64,000 nucleotides of DNA, taken from assembly GCF_032854445.1 (NCBI RefSeq), contig NC_088295.1, positions 61,297,249 to 61,361,248 on the forward strand, read 5' to 3'. Made by a program: the position numbers and the translations under genes. This document shows, piece by piece, positions 48,622-58,980 of this stretch; position 1 is the first letter of the stretch; each line of letters opens with the position of its first letter. Origin of the DNA: Liolophura sinensis. Taxonomy: Eukaryota; Mollusca; Polyplacophora; Chitonida; Chitonidae. Below the pieces are notes generated by a model. That model made no database searches. It worked only from the letters and a program-made list of their open reading frames with translations, and was not told the origin of the DNA.

Positions 48622-48850
48622 ACCAGTGACGTCTAATATAGTAATTATCATCACTTTATACTGTTTACCTAATTCTGCATCAGTCGTGGTTCTATGGGAC
48701 GTTAAATTTGCTAATATTTAAGCATTTACATGAACAGTTAGAATAAAAAGCCTGTCTGACAAGAGACCGTATTTCATCGGTTACGTGTGACCATTTGCCA
48801 ACTGTCAAATGTCATTGCTGCTCTTGTTTAACTCTTTGTGCTGTAAATCT
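48622..48850 (+). repeat. Dispersed repeat R1, copy
   Basis: 'ccagtgacgtctaata', 'ttacctaattctgcatcagt', 'gcatttacatgaacagttag' and 'tgaccatttgccaactgtca' all match the family. Confidence 0.6.
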
Positions 48851-49175
48851 TTATATAGCCATTACTGGTAATCTGGTAATCATGGGCATTAAAATGTTTC
48901 CATGCTATTTTTTGAAAAAACAAAACAAAAAACAAACAAACAAGTAAACAGGAACGTGACTGTCTTTTATGTAAGACAGATTGCCATCAGTTACCTCCGA
49001 TTTATGACCGTTTCGCGTCGTTATCTCACCTGTCGCTTCTAAGGTCAATTTTACTGACTAGAATTTCCTCGTATATTCACCTCGTATATTTGCACAGGCT
49101 GTATGCTCTAAACGCTTAACCTAAGGTTAATTTACGATATTCGATAACCTCAAACGTTGCGCGAAGATCAAGTGA

Positions 49176-49418
49176 CTATATATAGATATTTATTTGCTGC
49201 TTAATTGGTTCAATTCCGTCATCGGCATCCTGTCTAATCCCCAGTCCAACACCATTAATCAAGGGACCCGGGACACCAAGCCGTCTGTCTGCGCTACAGA
49301 TGAGGGCATCTGGCTGACCGCTAATGCCATGTAAGTTGGGACAGACACAGTCCGTAGCCCCATCTGACCGCAGACGAAATGACCGACGAGACGTAACTAA
49401 TAGGAAGCCGAGTTCCAA
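49176..49418 (-). other. GC-rich orphan reading frame, status unknown
   Basis: An 80-codon minus-strand frame in a patch clearly richer in GC than the surroundings, with a motif of alternating Gly/Asp (PGPLINGVGLGIRQDADDG). No family was recognised. A weak acceptor-like 'cttcctattag' precedes part of it and no good donor follows. It could be a lone exon, a transposon remnant or chance. Confidence 0.2.
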
Positions 49419-49429
49419 AGATTAAATGA

Positions 49430-50830
49430 TTCAAGCTAAAAGGATTAACCACCTACAATCTGGCCAAGATTTATAGACGTCATGCCAAGGTCGTGAATTA
49501 GTGTGCCAGAATGTCGTCAGTATTGTTTTGCATTTAACTGTTCTCGTCTGGCGTGAAAGTGTTTTTTTCCCTTGATCGTCTTTGCTTTTTCAAAATTGTG
49601 AAATACCTCCTGAGCAGATGAAATATTTAGCACGAGGTTTATAGTCTTGCACTTGTGATTATCAGTTGATATGTCCAAATTGACCTAATACGTATCTCAA
49701 CTGGAACAAAGTTTTTCCATATTGTACTGAATTAATTGCCTATTATTTAACGACGCAAGAATTTTTCATTCTATCATGACAGCGATCATGACTATGGGTG
49801 GAGAAATGTACTTATGCAGAAGGGTGCCTATCACACAGAAATAAAGGCTAACTGCTTTGTTTTCTTCGACAAAAGATTTGGATTTATGGACCAAGACCAG
49901 TTAGGCTTTTTTCTTCTTTTTCTGTTCTTTGTTTTCTTCGTTGTCTTTTTTATCTTTTTTTTTTCTTTCTTTCTTTTTTCTTTCTTATTTTATTCATCTT
50001 TGTTGGTTACTTAGTTTCTTTTCTTATTCCTTGCTTCCGAACTCAAGAATTTTTTCATATTTATGACGGTATTCTGGCTTATGAGTGAAGAAAACCTAAA
50101 TGTCCGTATAGTAAACTACTGCTCTCAAATTGGTACATGACAAACCTCCTGATGCAACGTCGCATTCGAACACGCAAGAACTTGAGTCAGGGAAGACCAT
50201 CTTCCCTATTTTCATTAATAAAGGTTAGAGCTCGCGATAGGACCGCTCATAGTGAATGTGGCACTTCCTTCAAATGAAACAGAACGGGTATAATAACCCT
50301 GACGGATTTAACGAGGGAATTGCAGACAGACATCACTGGCAGAATTGGACTTACATCCCATATCTTCGGATTTAATATCTAAATATATGACGTCATGTTA
50401 AATGCCACCTATAGAGCACGTCTGCTAATAGCAATATATTAATGGCTGCATGGCTGGATCGAGGTCTATTTTCATGCTACTCGAAGTATGGAGAGCTGTG
50501 AAATACAAAATAGAATTTTTTGCTTATTCTATATTCTACCCTGTTCTTAGTTGCGGGCCGGATGCAAATATACATATTAAATAGAAATGACCTTTCAAAC
50601 AACATCGAGTGTGTCATACAACACACCAGCCCGTACAGAGTAATATGATCTCATATGAAATAACAGAAATTCAGTTTGTTTACTTCTTAGATTTGCTTTT
50701 GTGGTTTATTTAACTTTAACTTTAATTTAAGGCATATAAGGGTGGTATGTAATGTTTTACTTTGATTCCAAACTGTGAGAATTGTTTGGAAGAAGGGAAC
50801 GCTGCGAACTCCGGAATACACATTTTATGA
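49430..50830. other. Anonymous DNA with pyrimidine tract and SINE scraps
   Basis: Two very diverged family 1 SINE 3' scraps may be present (about 49735-49805 and 50030-50115, both with 'caagaattttt.cat' and '.gacagcg/acggtat'). Between them lies a TTTTC-rich tract (49905-50012). Nothing else is supported. Confidence 0.45.
49905..50012. repeat. T/C-rich low-complexity tract
   Basis: About 100 bases almost purely T and C with TTTC and TTCTT motifs. It creates a Phe-rich frame that is not a gene. Confidence 0.85.
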
Positions 50831-51082
50831 ATGAGATTCCTTGGGGCAATGAAATTGGTGATCAAAGTTCTACCGTCACGTCACGTGCACAGCGAGCCCA
50901 ATGACGAGACAAAGTTTACATGTGGGGGTCGTTTCAAAAATAATTGTGAAAACATTTTTCTAAAAACATTTTCTAGGCGACAAAGCATTTGCGCTGTTCA
51001 TAACGGACAACTGCTGGTGTTGTTGTACGCCAGTGATATGCCGGGAGGTTATTTCGTCATGCCGGTTGCAAAACACCCGTAG
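50831..51082 (+). other. Unassigned 83-codon frame
   Basis: The frame is GC-richer than its surroundings and ends in VAKHP and a stop. A good acceptor (cattttctag, ending at about 50977) lies inside it, so its last 35 codons could be a terminal exon starting RQSICAVHNGQ. No domain, donor partner or poly(A) signal supports this further. Confidence 0.2.
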
Positions 51083-51962
51083 ATGTAACATATGGATGAA
51101 ATCTCAGTATTTTAAACATACAGGTTATCCAAGAACAACAGTGCGTATTTTAAACATCAGTTGGAAAGTGATTTTGGTCAAAACCAAAACCATATAGCTT
51201 GTTTTTGGCGATCACTCGCTATACATATGCACTCAAAGACCCACGAATTCTGTGCGTGTTTGTGATCACGCTCACACACTGAGGTAGACACTACTCTTCA
51301 AACAGTCTTAATTCATTCTCGATTATCCACAGAATTTATACTCATGCCCCTGTTCATGGATGTCAATATAATACAGACGAAAGCATGTAAATTTATAGAG
51401 TTCTGTTCGTCATTTTACATGACGTGCCGTGACGTGCCTCTTTCAATTCTATTCCTAGAAAACTTGACCAATCGGAATGCGCCTTATAGGCGTAAATTAG
51501 GAAAAATTAGATTATATATAGGTGAACTATTGGAATTTCCTTCATTGATAAAAGTAACAGTTTATGGATATCTCTTCTGTTTTAACATTTTTGATAGTTT
51601 ACAAACAGACGTCATGGCATGGAAAAAGAAACATTTGTTTTATGACGTTCCAATCTAACCTCAGTGGTATGACGTCATAATATATGTGCAGTGCAATTTT
51701 ACATTCCTACGTCACTCAATCAATGAGACACGACTGTCAAACATACGCAGCTTAGAAGTAGCTGTGCATTCTCGAGATTTTACTCAGTACGAAAAAAAGT
51801 TCAGCAGTATCGGGGTTACACAACAAACACCGCTACATCATGGTTACAGTCAATGGACATAAATATTCGTCACTTCCAGCATGGCGTCATGCTGCATGAC
51901 ATTTTTATCAGTAACTTCAAGCGTAGTTTCAAGGTAAAAGAAAATGTGACTAACCTCATTAT

Positions 51963-52745
51963 TTATTTCATGCGTATAATTTCCTGAATTCGACCTCTGA
52001 TTCTTGAAAATAAATTTTTGACGTACTCAAGAGGTATGTTTTGCAACAGGCGGTGGATTTCTTCGAACAGCTGGTCTCCATTGACGATGTCTGTAACCAC
52101 TGCTTGAAGGTCTCGTTTTAGTCTAAGCCAAATATTTTCGATGAAATTTAGATCGGGGGATTGTGCTGGTAATTCAGTAGTTTTTATTTCATTTTCTTCC
52201 ATAAATTCACGGACTACTTGATCTCCATGTGCAGGTGCGTTATGAATTATATCAGTATATTGCTGACCATATATGCTACCATCTACCGAGGCTAATGTTC
52301 CAACACCATTATAACAGATACAGCCCCAGACCATTAAGTTACTTTCCTCCAAGATGACGGGCAGACAAGATGGGCACTGTTGACTTCATACATAAAAGCG
52401 ATTGTCCATCCCTATCACAACTTGACTTTCATCAGAAAATGTTCCCAGCTTGCTTTAAGTTTCTTAACAAAGTTTTCAGACAAAACCTTCCCCTCATTTA
52501 GCTTGTTGGTCACATTTGTCAAACTTAATCTTCTGTTACATTTCACAGGACGAATAACAGATATGTGATCTCTTACTGACATTTTTCCTCTTGATTCGGG
52601 GCTTGTTTTTAACGTTACCCTCTGCTCGAAATTTACTTAAAATGCTGGTAATTGTCGTCCAGGGAATCCTAAACATAGGTGGCAACTCTGATTTACATGG
52701 AGTATTAAATGATGCTTTCATAACCATTTCTTTCTCCCCCATACT
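51963..52745 (-). pseudogene. Tc1/mariner transposase pseudogene
   Basis: Minus strand. Codes, in broken frames, an N-terminal DNA-binding HTH region (52742-52536: RIPWTTITSILSKFRAEG, then NVKNKPR), a catalytic start with FSDES and VVIGMDNRFYV (about 52384-52455) followed by a stop, and a 129-codon frame with VWGCICYNGVGTL, NAPAHGDQVV and SPDLNFIENIW. The region just before NAPAH is shortened by roughly 20 residues and the second catalytic Asp (expected before NAPAH) is His. With frameshifts, stops and this loss it cannot encode an active enzyme. Terminal inverted repeats were not recognised with confidence. Confidence 0.85.
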
Positions 52746-52749
52746 CAGG

Positions 52750-53680
52750 TGTTAGCCTTTCAGACCCATCTTGTCAAACAGTGCTTTCAAACAAACCGTA
52801 AGAGCAGACGACGATATGACGTCATGAATGTATTTATGACAACTTTGTCTATTTCATATAAAAGGTTTGACATATTTCTATGTCTATAAGCAGAGCTGAA
52901 CATAAAAACATGTGTGACGGGAAGAAAAATGGCGTACGAATGTGTCGAAATTTACAGTTGCGGTTAAAAGTATCGGTATTGGATGCTAATTATCTTCCGA
53001 CCAGGTGGTTCTCACTTGGGAATAAAAGCTTAATTAAACGCCAAATCTCTGACAACTACATCCTTAGCTTACCTCATTTGGCAAAGTACCCATCTAGGGA
53101 ATCACTATAAGGTGAGTCCCCAAAGCTTACGCTAATGAAGTCGTATTTTACTATATTATGTTTTTCTTAACATTTAATGACGCGTTTTTGTTTTTTCAAC
53201 TTCTTTATTATTTTTCTCATCTTCAGAAAGTTCCAAAGCCCTTTTGCTGATTACTGAACGATGAAACTTTTTGTCCACAAAGGCATAAAGTAAAAAGGTG
53301 AAGCCTGGAGGCGATTCAACAAAAACAATTCTGCTTATTTTTCGGTAGTAAAAGTTGAAACTGATTTGTAACATTTGTGGCGAAAAAATTTAGTCTATGC
53401 AGAGCCCAAAAGTATGTTCTAAAATTCTTTGACATTGAAGTGACCCGCTTCCTCACTCTGAATGGTTGGGCACGTCCATTTTCTAATCATACATGTATAT
53501 GTGGCATTTCACTGTATAAACTTTTTGATTAATCATTACCTGAATTCGTCGCTATACGCAGTATACATGTACATGACATGAAATAAACTGTCTTTGTGAT
53601 TGCTCACGTGATTGTATGCAACAAACCATGTGCACGTGAGTGTGTACATAGGTAATCTTATAAAGACAGCGTGACTTTTC
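52750..53680. other. Anonymous DNA, possible Tc1-like terminus
   Basis: 'tacagttgcggttaaaagta' at about 52961 resembles the tip of a Tc1-like inverted repeat but points the wrong way to belong to the pseudogene at its left, and no partner was found. The remainder is unassigned. Confidence 0.35.
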
Positions 53681-53683
53681 TCT

Positions 53684-53716
53684 GTACTTAACATGTACTT
53701 AACATGTACTTAACAT
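53684..53716. repeat. 11-bp tandem repeat, three copies
   Basis: 'gtacttaacat' repeated three times, the last followed by 'acaatg'. Confidence 0.9.
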
Positions 53717-53784
53717 ACAATGTTGTCCCGTATATATGTTTTTTGTCGTATTTCACCTTTTCGGTCACACATCTATGTACAGAA

Positions 53785-54138
53785 ACCGGCCTGGATAGCA
53801 CAGTTGTTAGAGCGTCCGCTTCTGGAACGGCAGATCCACGACCAATCCTGGGTAGAGTCACACCTAAGACGTTGAAAGAGGAAGTTGTAACTTCCTCGCT
53901 TGGCGTTCAGCATGAAGGGGATAGTGCAACGACTGCTTGACCCGTATCAGTATAATGGCTCAAGCGGGGCGGCCTACTTACCTCTGGTAAGTCGTCTCAG
54001 TGAAGCAGCACTATATAAAAGAGCTGTGGAAATCCGTCCTGCAACAAGGAGGCACATTACATACACCCTAAGGATTCCTTCGTCGTCATATGACTGAAAA
54101 ATTGATGAGTACGACGTTAAACCCCAAGCACTCACTCC
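53785..54138 (+). mobile_element. Full-length SINE (family 2b) with 10-bp TSD
   Basis: tRNA-like head 'cggcctggatagcacagttg' with B-box-like 'agatccacgacc', body, and the 3' end 'gagtacgacgttaaacccca' plus ACTC repeats. Flanks share 'atgtacagaa' at 53775-53784 and 54139-54148. It shares its 3' end, but not its head, with the 8825-9169 element. Confidence 0.93.
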
Positions 54139-54570
54139 ATGTACAGAATATTTAGTGATGTCCTCTAATTGGAAACGATATGAAGTGGTATGCAATCTAC
54201 TGAGATCTTTCATCACTATAAAAATCAAAGATGTTAAATGAAATATTTGAAATTCACATGCATCGTTTGTAGGAAAGGGATAGCAATATAGTCGTCACGA
54301 ACCGACGTTCAAACTAAAAAACCGGCATCTCCTGTATACACAGGCCTAATGTATACAGACAGACAGGCATTATCCACTTCAGCTTCGTTCAGCATGTATA
54401 ACATTAATACATTCGTGCGGGGAAATAAGACAATTTTTAAATCAACGTTCATTTTCCCCAAAGCAATAAAGCTGTACTGTCCTCAGTTCACTACATGTGT
54501 TCAAGGAAGTAGGTTTTCTTGCGAAGCTGTGGCCGTAGTTTTTTTTAAACCGTTTTCAAGCACCAGGCTG

Positions 54571-54822
54571 GCGTTCAGCATGAAGGGGATAGTGCAACGA
54601 CTGGTTGACCCGTATCAGTATAATGGCTCGGGCGGGTCGGCTTACTTGCCTTGGGTAAGTCGTCTCAGTGAAGCAGCACTAGATAAAAGAGCGGTGGAAA
54701 TCCGTCCTGCAACAAGGAGGCACATTGCACGTATATTCACCCTAAGGATTCCTTCGTCGTCATATGACAGAAAAATTGTTGAGTACGACGTTAAACCCCA
54801 AGCACTCACTCATTCACTCAAA
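54571..54822 (+). mobile_element. 5'-truncated SINE (family 2b) with 10-bp TSD
   Basis: Nearly identical to the 3' part of the 53785 element from 'gcgttcagcatgaagg' on. Flanks share 'caccaggctg' at 54561-54570 and 54823-54832. The 166-residue frame at 54349-54849 runs through this element and its flank and is not a gene. Confidence 0.92.
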
Positions 54823-55000
54823 CACCAGGCTGTTTTCAATGATTCGTAGGTAAACTGCATAGGTCTACATAAATATCTTTCTCACATTTACCGTAAATGA
54901 ACCCTCGCGTATGTAACTGACTCCGCTTACACAAAGATATCTTAGCGACAATCGATTGTGGACCCTACAGTTGAGATTACAATTAACTGTAAAAATACTA

Positions 55001-55406
55001 TGCGCCACTTGCACAAAGGAACTGTAAGCTAAGTTTCTGAACTTACAGACGCCATCGTAGGCCAAATCTGACGCCTACATAAAAGTAGCCTGTGTACCAC
55101 TCAGTAATTTTTTGCCTTCATTTTCTACATCGTAATGATTCAGCAGCTAAAAAACACTGCTAGGAGTCAATTAACTTCCTCATCTTTGCAAATCGACCAG
55201 AAAAGACCTACCTAAGAAAAAGTATTTGTACTTAGCGTTAATTTTGGATTGATTGTAAAAATTAAAAACAGGGTAAACTCGATTGTAATTTCTGATTGTA
55301 AGTTTTAAGTACAGTTATCGTATCTTTTAATCCCTTCGTGTAAGAGGGTGTCGATTGTAAACTTTGTAAGGCTTAGTCTTACGATCCCTTTGTGCAAGCG
55401 GCCCCA
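55001..55406. mobile_element. Non-autonomous TIR element (MITE-like)
   Basis: The left end 'gcgccacttgcacaaaggaa' plus 'ctgtaagctaag' and the reverse complement of the right end ('ggggccgcttgcacaaaggg' plus 'atcgtaagactaag') match over about 32 bases with several changes. The interior lacks a transposase. No target-site duplication was found; a wider related element starting near 54910 is possible. Confidence 0.55.
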
Positions 55407-55591
55407 AAGCACTCAAGTGATCGCAAAGTCTCGTTACGTCATTTGTTAATGTCAAGTGTTGGTCACCACGCCCATGATTATAGCAAAAAACGTTAGATAG
55501 GATCGATCATGTTCTGCAGCAGGTGCAACTGTCATGGTAACACATCGCTTCAGTATGTGTTTCCATAGCACTTACGCTTACACCTTTCAGT

Positions 55592-55592
55592 G

Positions 55593-55666
<74 letters not shown>
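55592..55666. repeat. (TA)n microsatellite
   Basis: About 35 uninterrupted TA dinucleotides, able to extrude as a cruciform and likely length-variable. Confidence 0.98.
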
Positions 55667-55669
<3 letters not shown>

Positions 55670-56048
55670 GACATGCGTTTATTTGTCAGTTAAATGAAGG
55701 AAATAATCTTATTTAAATAATTTAGCCAAGGGGAAAGCACGGTGTCATAAGGAAATAACTATACAGAGAATATGCACGGGTGTATATAATTTTATTTCAG
55801 ACACAGAATTCATATGAAAGGAAATAAAAACATGTAGAGATACAAGATGCTCTAGAAAAGTGGAAAATAAAGTTAAAATTAAGAACATTTTAAATATACA
55901 CTACAATTCTAACAAATTGTTCCACATATTTTATTGCATTATCGATTTGTTCTAGTTGGTATGAATTTCGAATGTTTCTTTAGTACATCTGCCAAAAAAG
56001 ACAGAGTATCATTAAGAGTAACCACAACACCCCAGTTATATCGGTAAA

Positions 56049-56308
56049 CTGGGGCCTCCGTGCCTCAGTCGGTTAACGCGCTAGCGCAGCGTAATGACCC
56101 AGGAGCCTCTCACCAATGCGGTCGCTGTGAGTTCAAATCCAGCTCATGCTGGCTTCCTCCCCGGCCGTAAGTGGGAAGGTCTGATGGTCCTGGGTTTCCC
56201 CTGGGCTATGCCCGGTTTCCTCCCACCATAATGCTGGCCGCCGTCGTATAAGTGAAATATTCTTGAGTACGGCGTAAAACATCAATCAAATAAATAAATA
56301 TAAATAAA
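56049..56308 (+). mobile_element. Full-length SINE (family 1) with perfect 12-bp TSD
   Basis: Head 'gggcctccgtgcctcagtcg', B-box-like 'gagttcaaatcc', body with a short deletion after 'gggaaggtctg', and an (AAAT)n tail. Flanks share 'tatatcggtaaa' exactly at 56037-56048 and 56309-56320. Confidence 0.95.
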
Positions 56309-56924
56309 TATATCGGTAAATTAAAAGTCACCGAACAGTATTACTAAACAGAGTTTAGCGCAGAAGAAAAGCCTATTACCTAGAAAATGAGATAACCCAG
56401 GATGTATACCAGGCCTCAGTCACGCTTTTGTGCACATCTGTGTGTTAACAAAAAATACCCAAAAAGCCCATGAAGGAAAAAAAAATATGTCCACTATAAA
56501 ATATATAAGCCTTCTTAGATTTATGTTCAGCCTGGGGGAAGTGAAAGGAGAAAAGTATTTCGCATGTGTCGTTGGAATAGATGGGTTCATTTTTTGAGTA
56601 GTGCGCAGTTGTCGGTGGGTGGTGGAGGAATGATCGTCGGATAGGACCAATATGTCGGGTAAGTTATGTCGATTTGTAGCCTGTTCTAACAAGTCGATTT
56701 ATCGGTTATAAACCATGTATTTATGTTTGTATTTGTCTGGTTTTGATGTTTGTTCCGTATTCTTTGTTGTATGCTATATGTATATACACGTACATTAGAC
56801 TAAAACATGTAGTTAGATCCTTTTAGAACTTTTTTGTTAAATATGCCGTTTTAGATGTTCTATTTATGATAAATAACATGTACAGTGTATGTATCTAGCT
56901 CTTTATATCGGCTCAGAGACTTCG

Positions 56925-56952
56925 TTTGTGGGGGGTGGGGTGGGGGGGGGGG
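56925..56952. repeat. G-rich tract
   Basis: 'gtggggggtggggtgggggg' followed by more G: several G runs of four or more within 30 bases, which fits a G-quadruplex on this strand. Confidence 0.8.
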
Positions 56953-57002
56953 ACTAACGTTCACACTTGTAATTTGCATTGTATGGTGAAAAAGTTAGGT
57001 CT

Positions 57003-57280
57003 GGGGCCTGTTTCATGGAGCTTACCTAGTTAAGTTTGATCTTAACTACCATGACGACGTATGTTGTAGAGATGCAAAGTGCACTCAGCTAGGGACAACA
57101 TAAGTTCAAGTCCATCTCATGCTGACTTTCTCTCCGGCCGTGCGTGGGAAGGTTTTCCAGCAATCTACGGGTGGTCGTGAGTTTCTAGCAGGCTCTGGCC
57201 GGTGTCTTCCCACCATAATGCTAGTAGACGTCGTATACGTGAAATATTCTTAAGTATGCCATAAAATTCATGTTGGATAA
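57003..57280 (+). mobile_element. Diverged SINE (family 1) beside a possible TIR scrap
   Basis: From 'aagttcaagtccatctcatg' to 'ttcttaagtatgccataaaa' this is an old family 1 SINE (about 57095-57280). Just before it, 57003-57062 'ggggcctgtttcatggagct' resembles ends of small TIR elements, but no partner end was found. Confidence 0.7.
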
Positions 57281-57982
57281 ATCAAAAAAAAAAAATAATA
57301 AACGTATCATATATTTCATAGTTTAACTGCAACCGTCTATGAGACTTCCTGACGAGGAAGCCCTAGGATACAAACAAACATATCTTGATGCATGGATTTC
57401 AAATTAATCTTTTTAAAATGACAAGGAAGTAAAAATGGCAATTTGTGTATAAAACTAATCACCGTTATCTGAGTAAAATATTCTTGAATACGACATAAAA
57501 CACAACTAAAATAGAAAAATACAACAAATTTGTTTACATATTTGATGATACATATTTACATACTTACGTTCCATCACTTCGGCACCGCGGTGTTCAGTGT
57601 TTGCATTTGTTACATTCCACTGATAATGAAGATTTTGTTCCTGTCGCTAATAGATAACATACCAGGGTGGTTGTGAATTCTGTGCACTGCACTCACATCG
57701 TACAGTCATAAAACTCGGCGCACAAACAAATCAGTTTCATCAAGCGTGTAATGTTGTCATGTTATCCGGAGGCCATGCATGTTTCCTTTTTTTTTTTTGC
57801 TCTCCACTTTTTGGTTCTCATTCTCAACTGTGCTTGTCCACGTTTGTCAACTATCTATTATGACATATTTATATCTACGGTGCGATACTATGAACTACAT
57901 GTGTGTTATTGAAGGAACAGCATTTAACTCAAGCCTGTTGTGTTTTCTATATGCTTCAACACTTTACAAGACTATCTATTAG

Positions 57983-58106
57983 GATCCTTAAGAGTAGCAA
58001 GAGTACGGCGCAAAGCAACAGTCGATATATCAATGAATCTGAAAGAACGAAGTCAAAGAACATTAGTTTTGACAAAACTTACCTAAAAGTTGAAGACCAG
58101 TCGTAG
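57983..58106 (+). CDS. Possible terminal exon, cytoplasmic-tail-like
   Basis: An acceptor-like 'tatctattag' at 57973-57982 precedes about 41 codons rich in Ser, Lys and acidic residues (SRYINESERTKSKN, then FDKTYLKVEDQS) ending in TAG. A variant poly(A) signal (ATTAAA) follows near 58160. The charged, hydrophilic make-up fits the tail of a membrane protein on the same strand, possibly a neighbour of the receptor-like gene to the right. No upstream exons were found and the acceptor lacks a strong pyrimidine tract, so this is a weak call. Confidence 0.28.
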
Positions 58107-58285
58107 GTTCCAGGCAAACTAAATACACAGCAAGAGTTGCAGATTGACATTACATGCATATTAAAAACAACCCAAGGCTTTTCCTTCATGTTTGATCGGC
58201 ATCTTTTTAATACTAACTTGTCGCTGGTTTCTCAAATTATCTGTAGGCAGAATAACTTTGCATAAGTAATAATGTACACATAGCT

Positions 58286-58512
58286 CAGGCCTCCGTGTGG
58301 TGAGGGAGTTAGCGCGCTAGCGCGGTGCAATGGTCCACGAACCTACCACCAATGCGGGCGTTGTGAGTTCAAGTCCAGCTCATGCTGGTTTCCTCTCCGG
58401 CCGTATGTTGGAAGGTCTGCCAGCAGCCTGCGGAAGGCCTGCGGGCTCCGTCCGGTTTCCTCGCACCATAATGCCGGCGCGTTCTTATAAATGAAATATG
58501 CTTGAGCACTGA
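58286..58512 (+). mobile_element. SINE (family 1), diverged, tail lost
   Basis: Head 'ggcctccgtgtggtgaggga', 'gagttcaagtccagctcatg', body 'cggtttcctcgcaccataat' and a decayed 3' end 'aaatgaaatatgcttgagca' without the usual (AAAT)n tail. Confidence 0.85.
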
Positions 58513-58839
58513 CCAGAAAAATCGCAAACCGCTGAGCACATGATGTCTGACTTAAGACGATGTCTGAGTTTACAAGAACGTATGAAACAACATGGAGACA
58601 TCCACGAAAGTCGCGGAATGCGCAGTTCCTCGAGTTTCGCTGAGGCGCGAGCCCATGGAAAACGCGAAAAGCGTGAATTTACGGGGATACAAAGGTCGCC
58701 GTCTAAATGGCTATCATACCAACCACCATACAACGGACATCGAGCCACGAGTTCATCTGTAGAAATATTTTACCATAACATTTATATATAAGTAGTATTT
58801 AAAACTGAGCAGTAGAATGGTACTTCCTCCATGTTTCAG

Positions 58840-58980
58840 GCTGCACTATCACTGGACCTACTTGTGGTGGGATTATCTCCCTTGAATCAATATGCTCCCC
58901 TCTTTGTGAAGCTACAAATTTGAGATGTGACGAAGTCAGACCAAGAAAAGAACTTAATCTTTGCACAAGGCCTAGTGTTT
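58840..58980 (+). CDS. Exon with six-cysteine module 1
   Basis: Acceptor 'tccatgtttcag' and a perfect donor GTAAGT frame 47 codons in phase 1. The product has six cysteines in the order C-x6-C-x9-C-x3-C-x6-C-x11-C, with short motifs TITGPTCGG and SPLCEATNLRC; such spacing and the even count fit a disulphide-bonded secreted module. I recognise no named family. Splitting codons are completed on the left by an unknown base plus GC and on the right by T plus the next exon. A minus-strand open frame overlaps it (58799-59038) but has no splice or domain support. Confidence 0.55.

Noticed and set aside
54349-54849. 166-residue plus-strand open frame, the longest in the window
   Set aside because: More than half of it is the 5'-truncated SINE 54571-54822 with its flanks; the remainder has no motif.
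56420-56692. 90-residue minus-strand frame, Ser/Thr-rich with a hydrophobic end
   Set aside because: An acceptor-like sequence lies inside it, but there is no donor, no partner exon and the hydrophobic part is AT-rich filler.
58540-58791. 83-residue plus frame (and an 87-residue minus frame) in a CpG-richer patch
   Set aside because: It would end only 49 bases before the acceptor of the first receptor exon and starts in SINE sequence; no splice borders or motif support it. It stays possible but weaker than the exon next to it.
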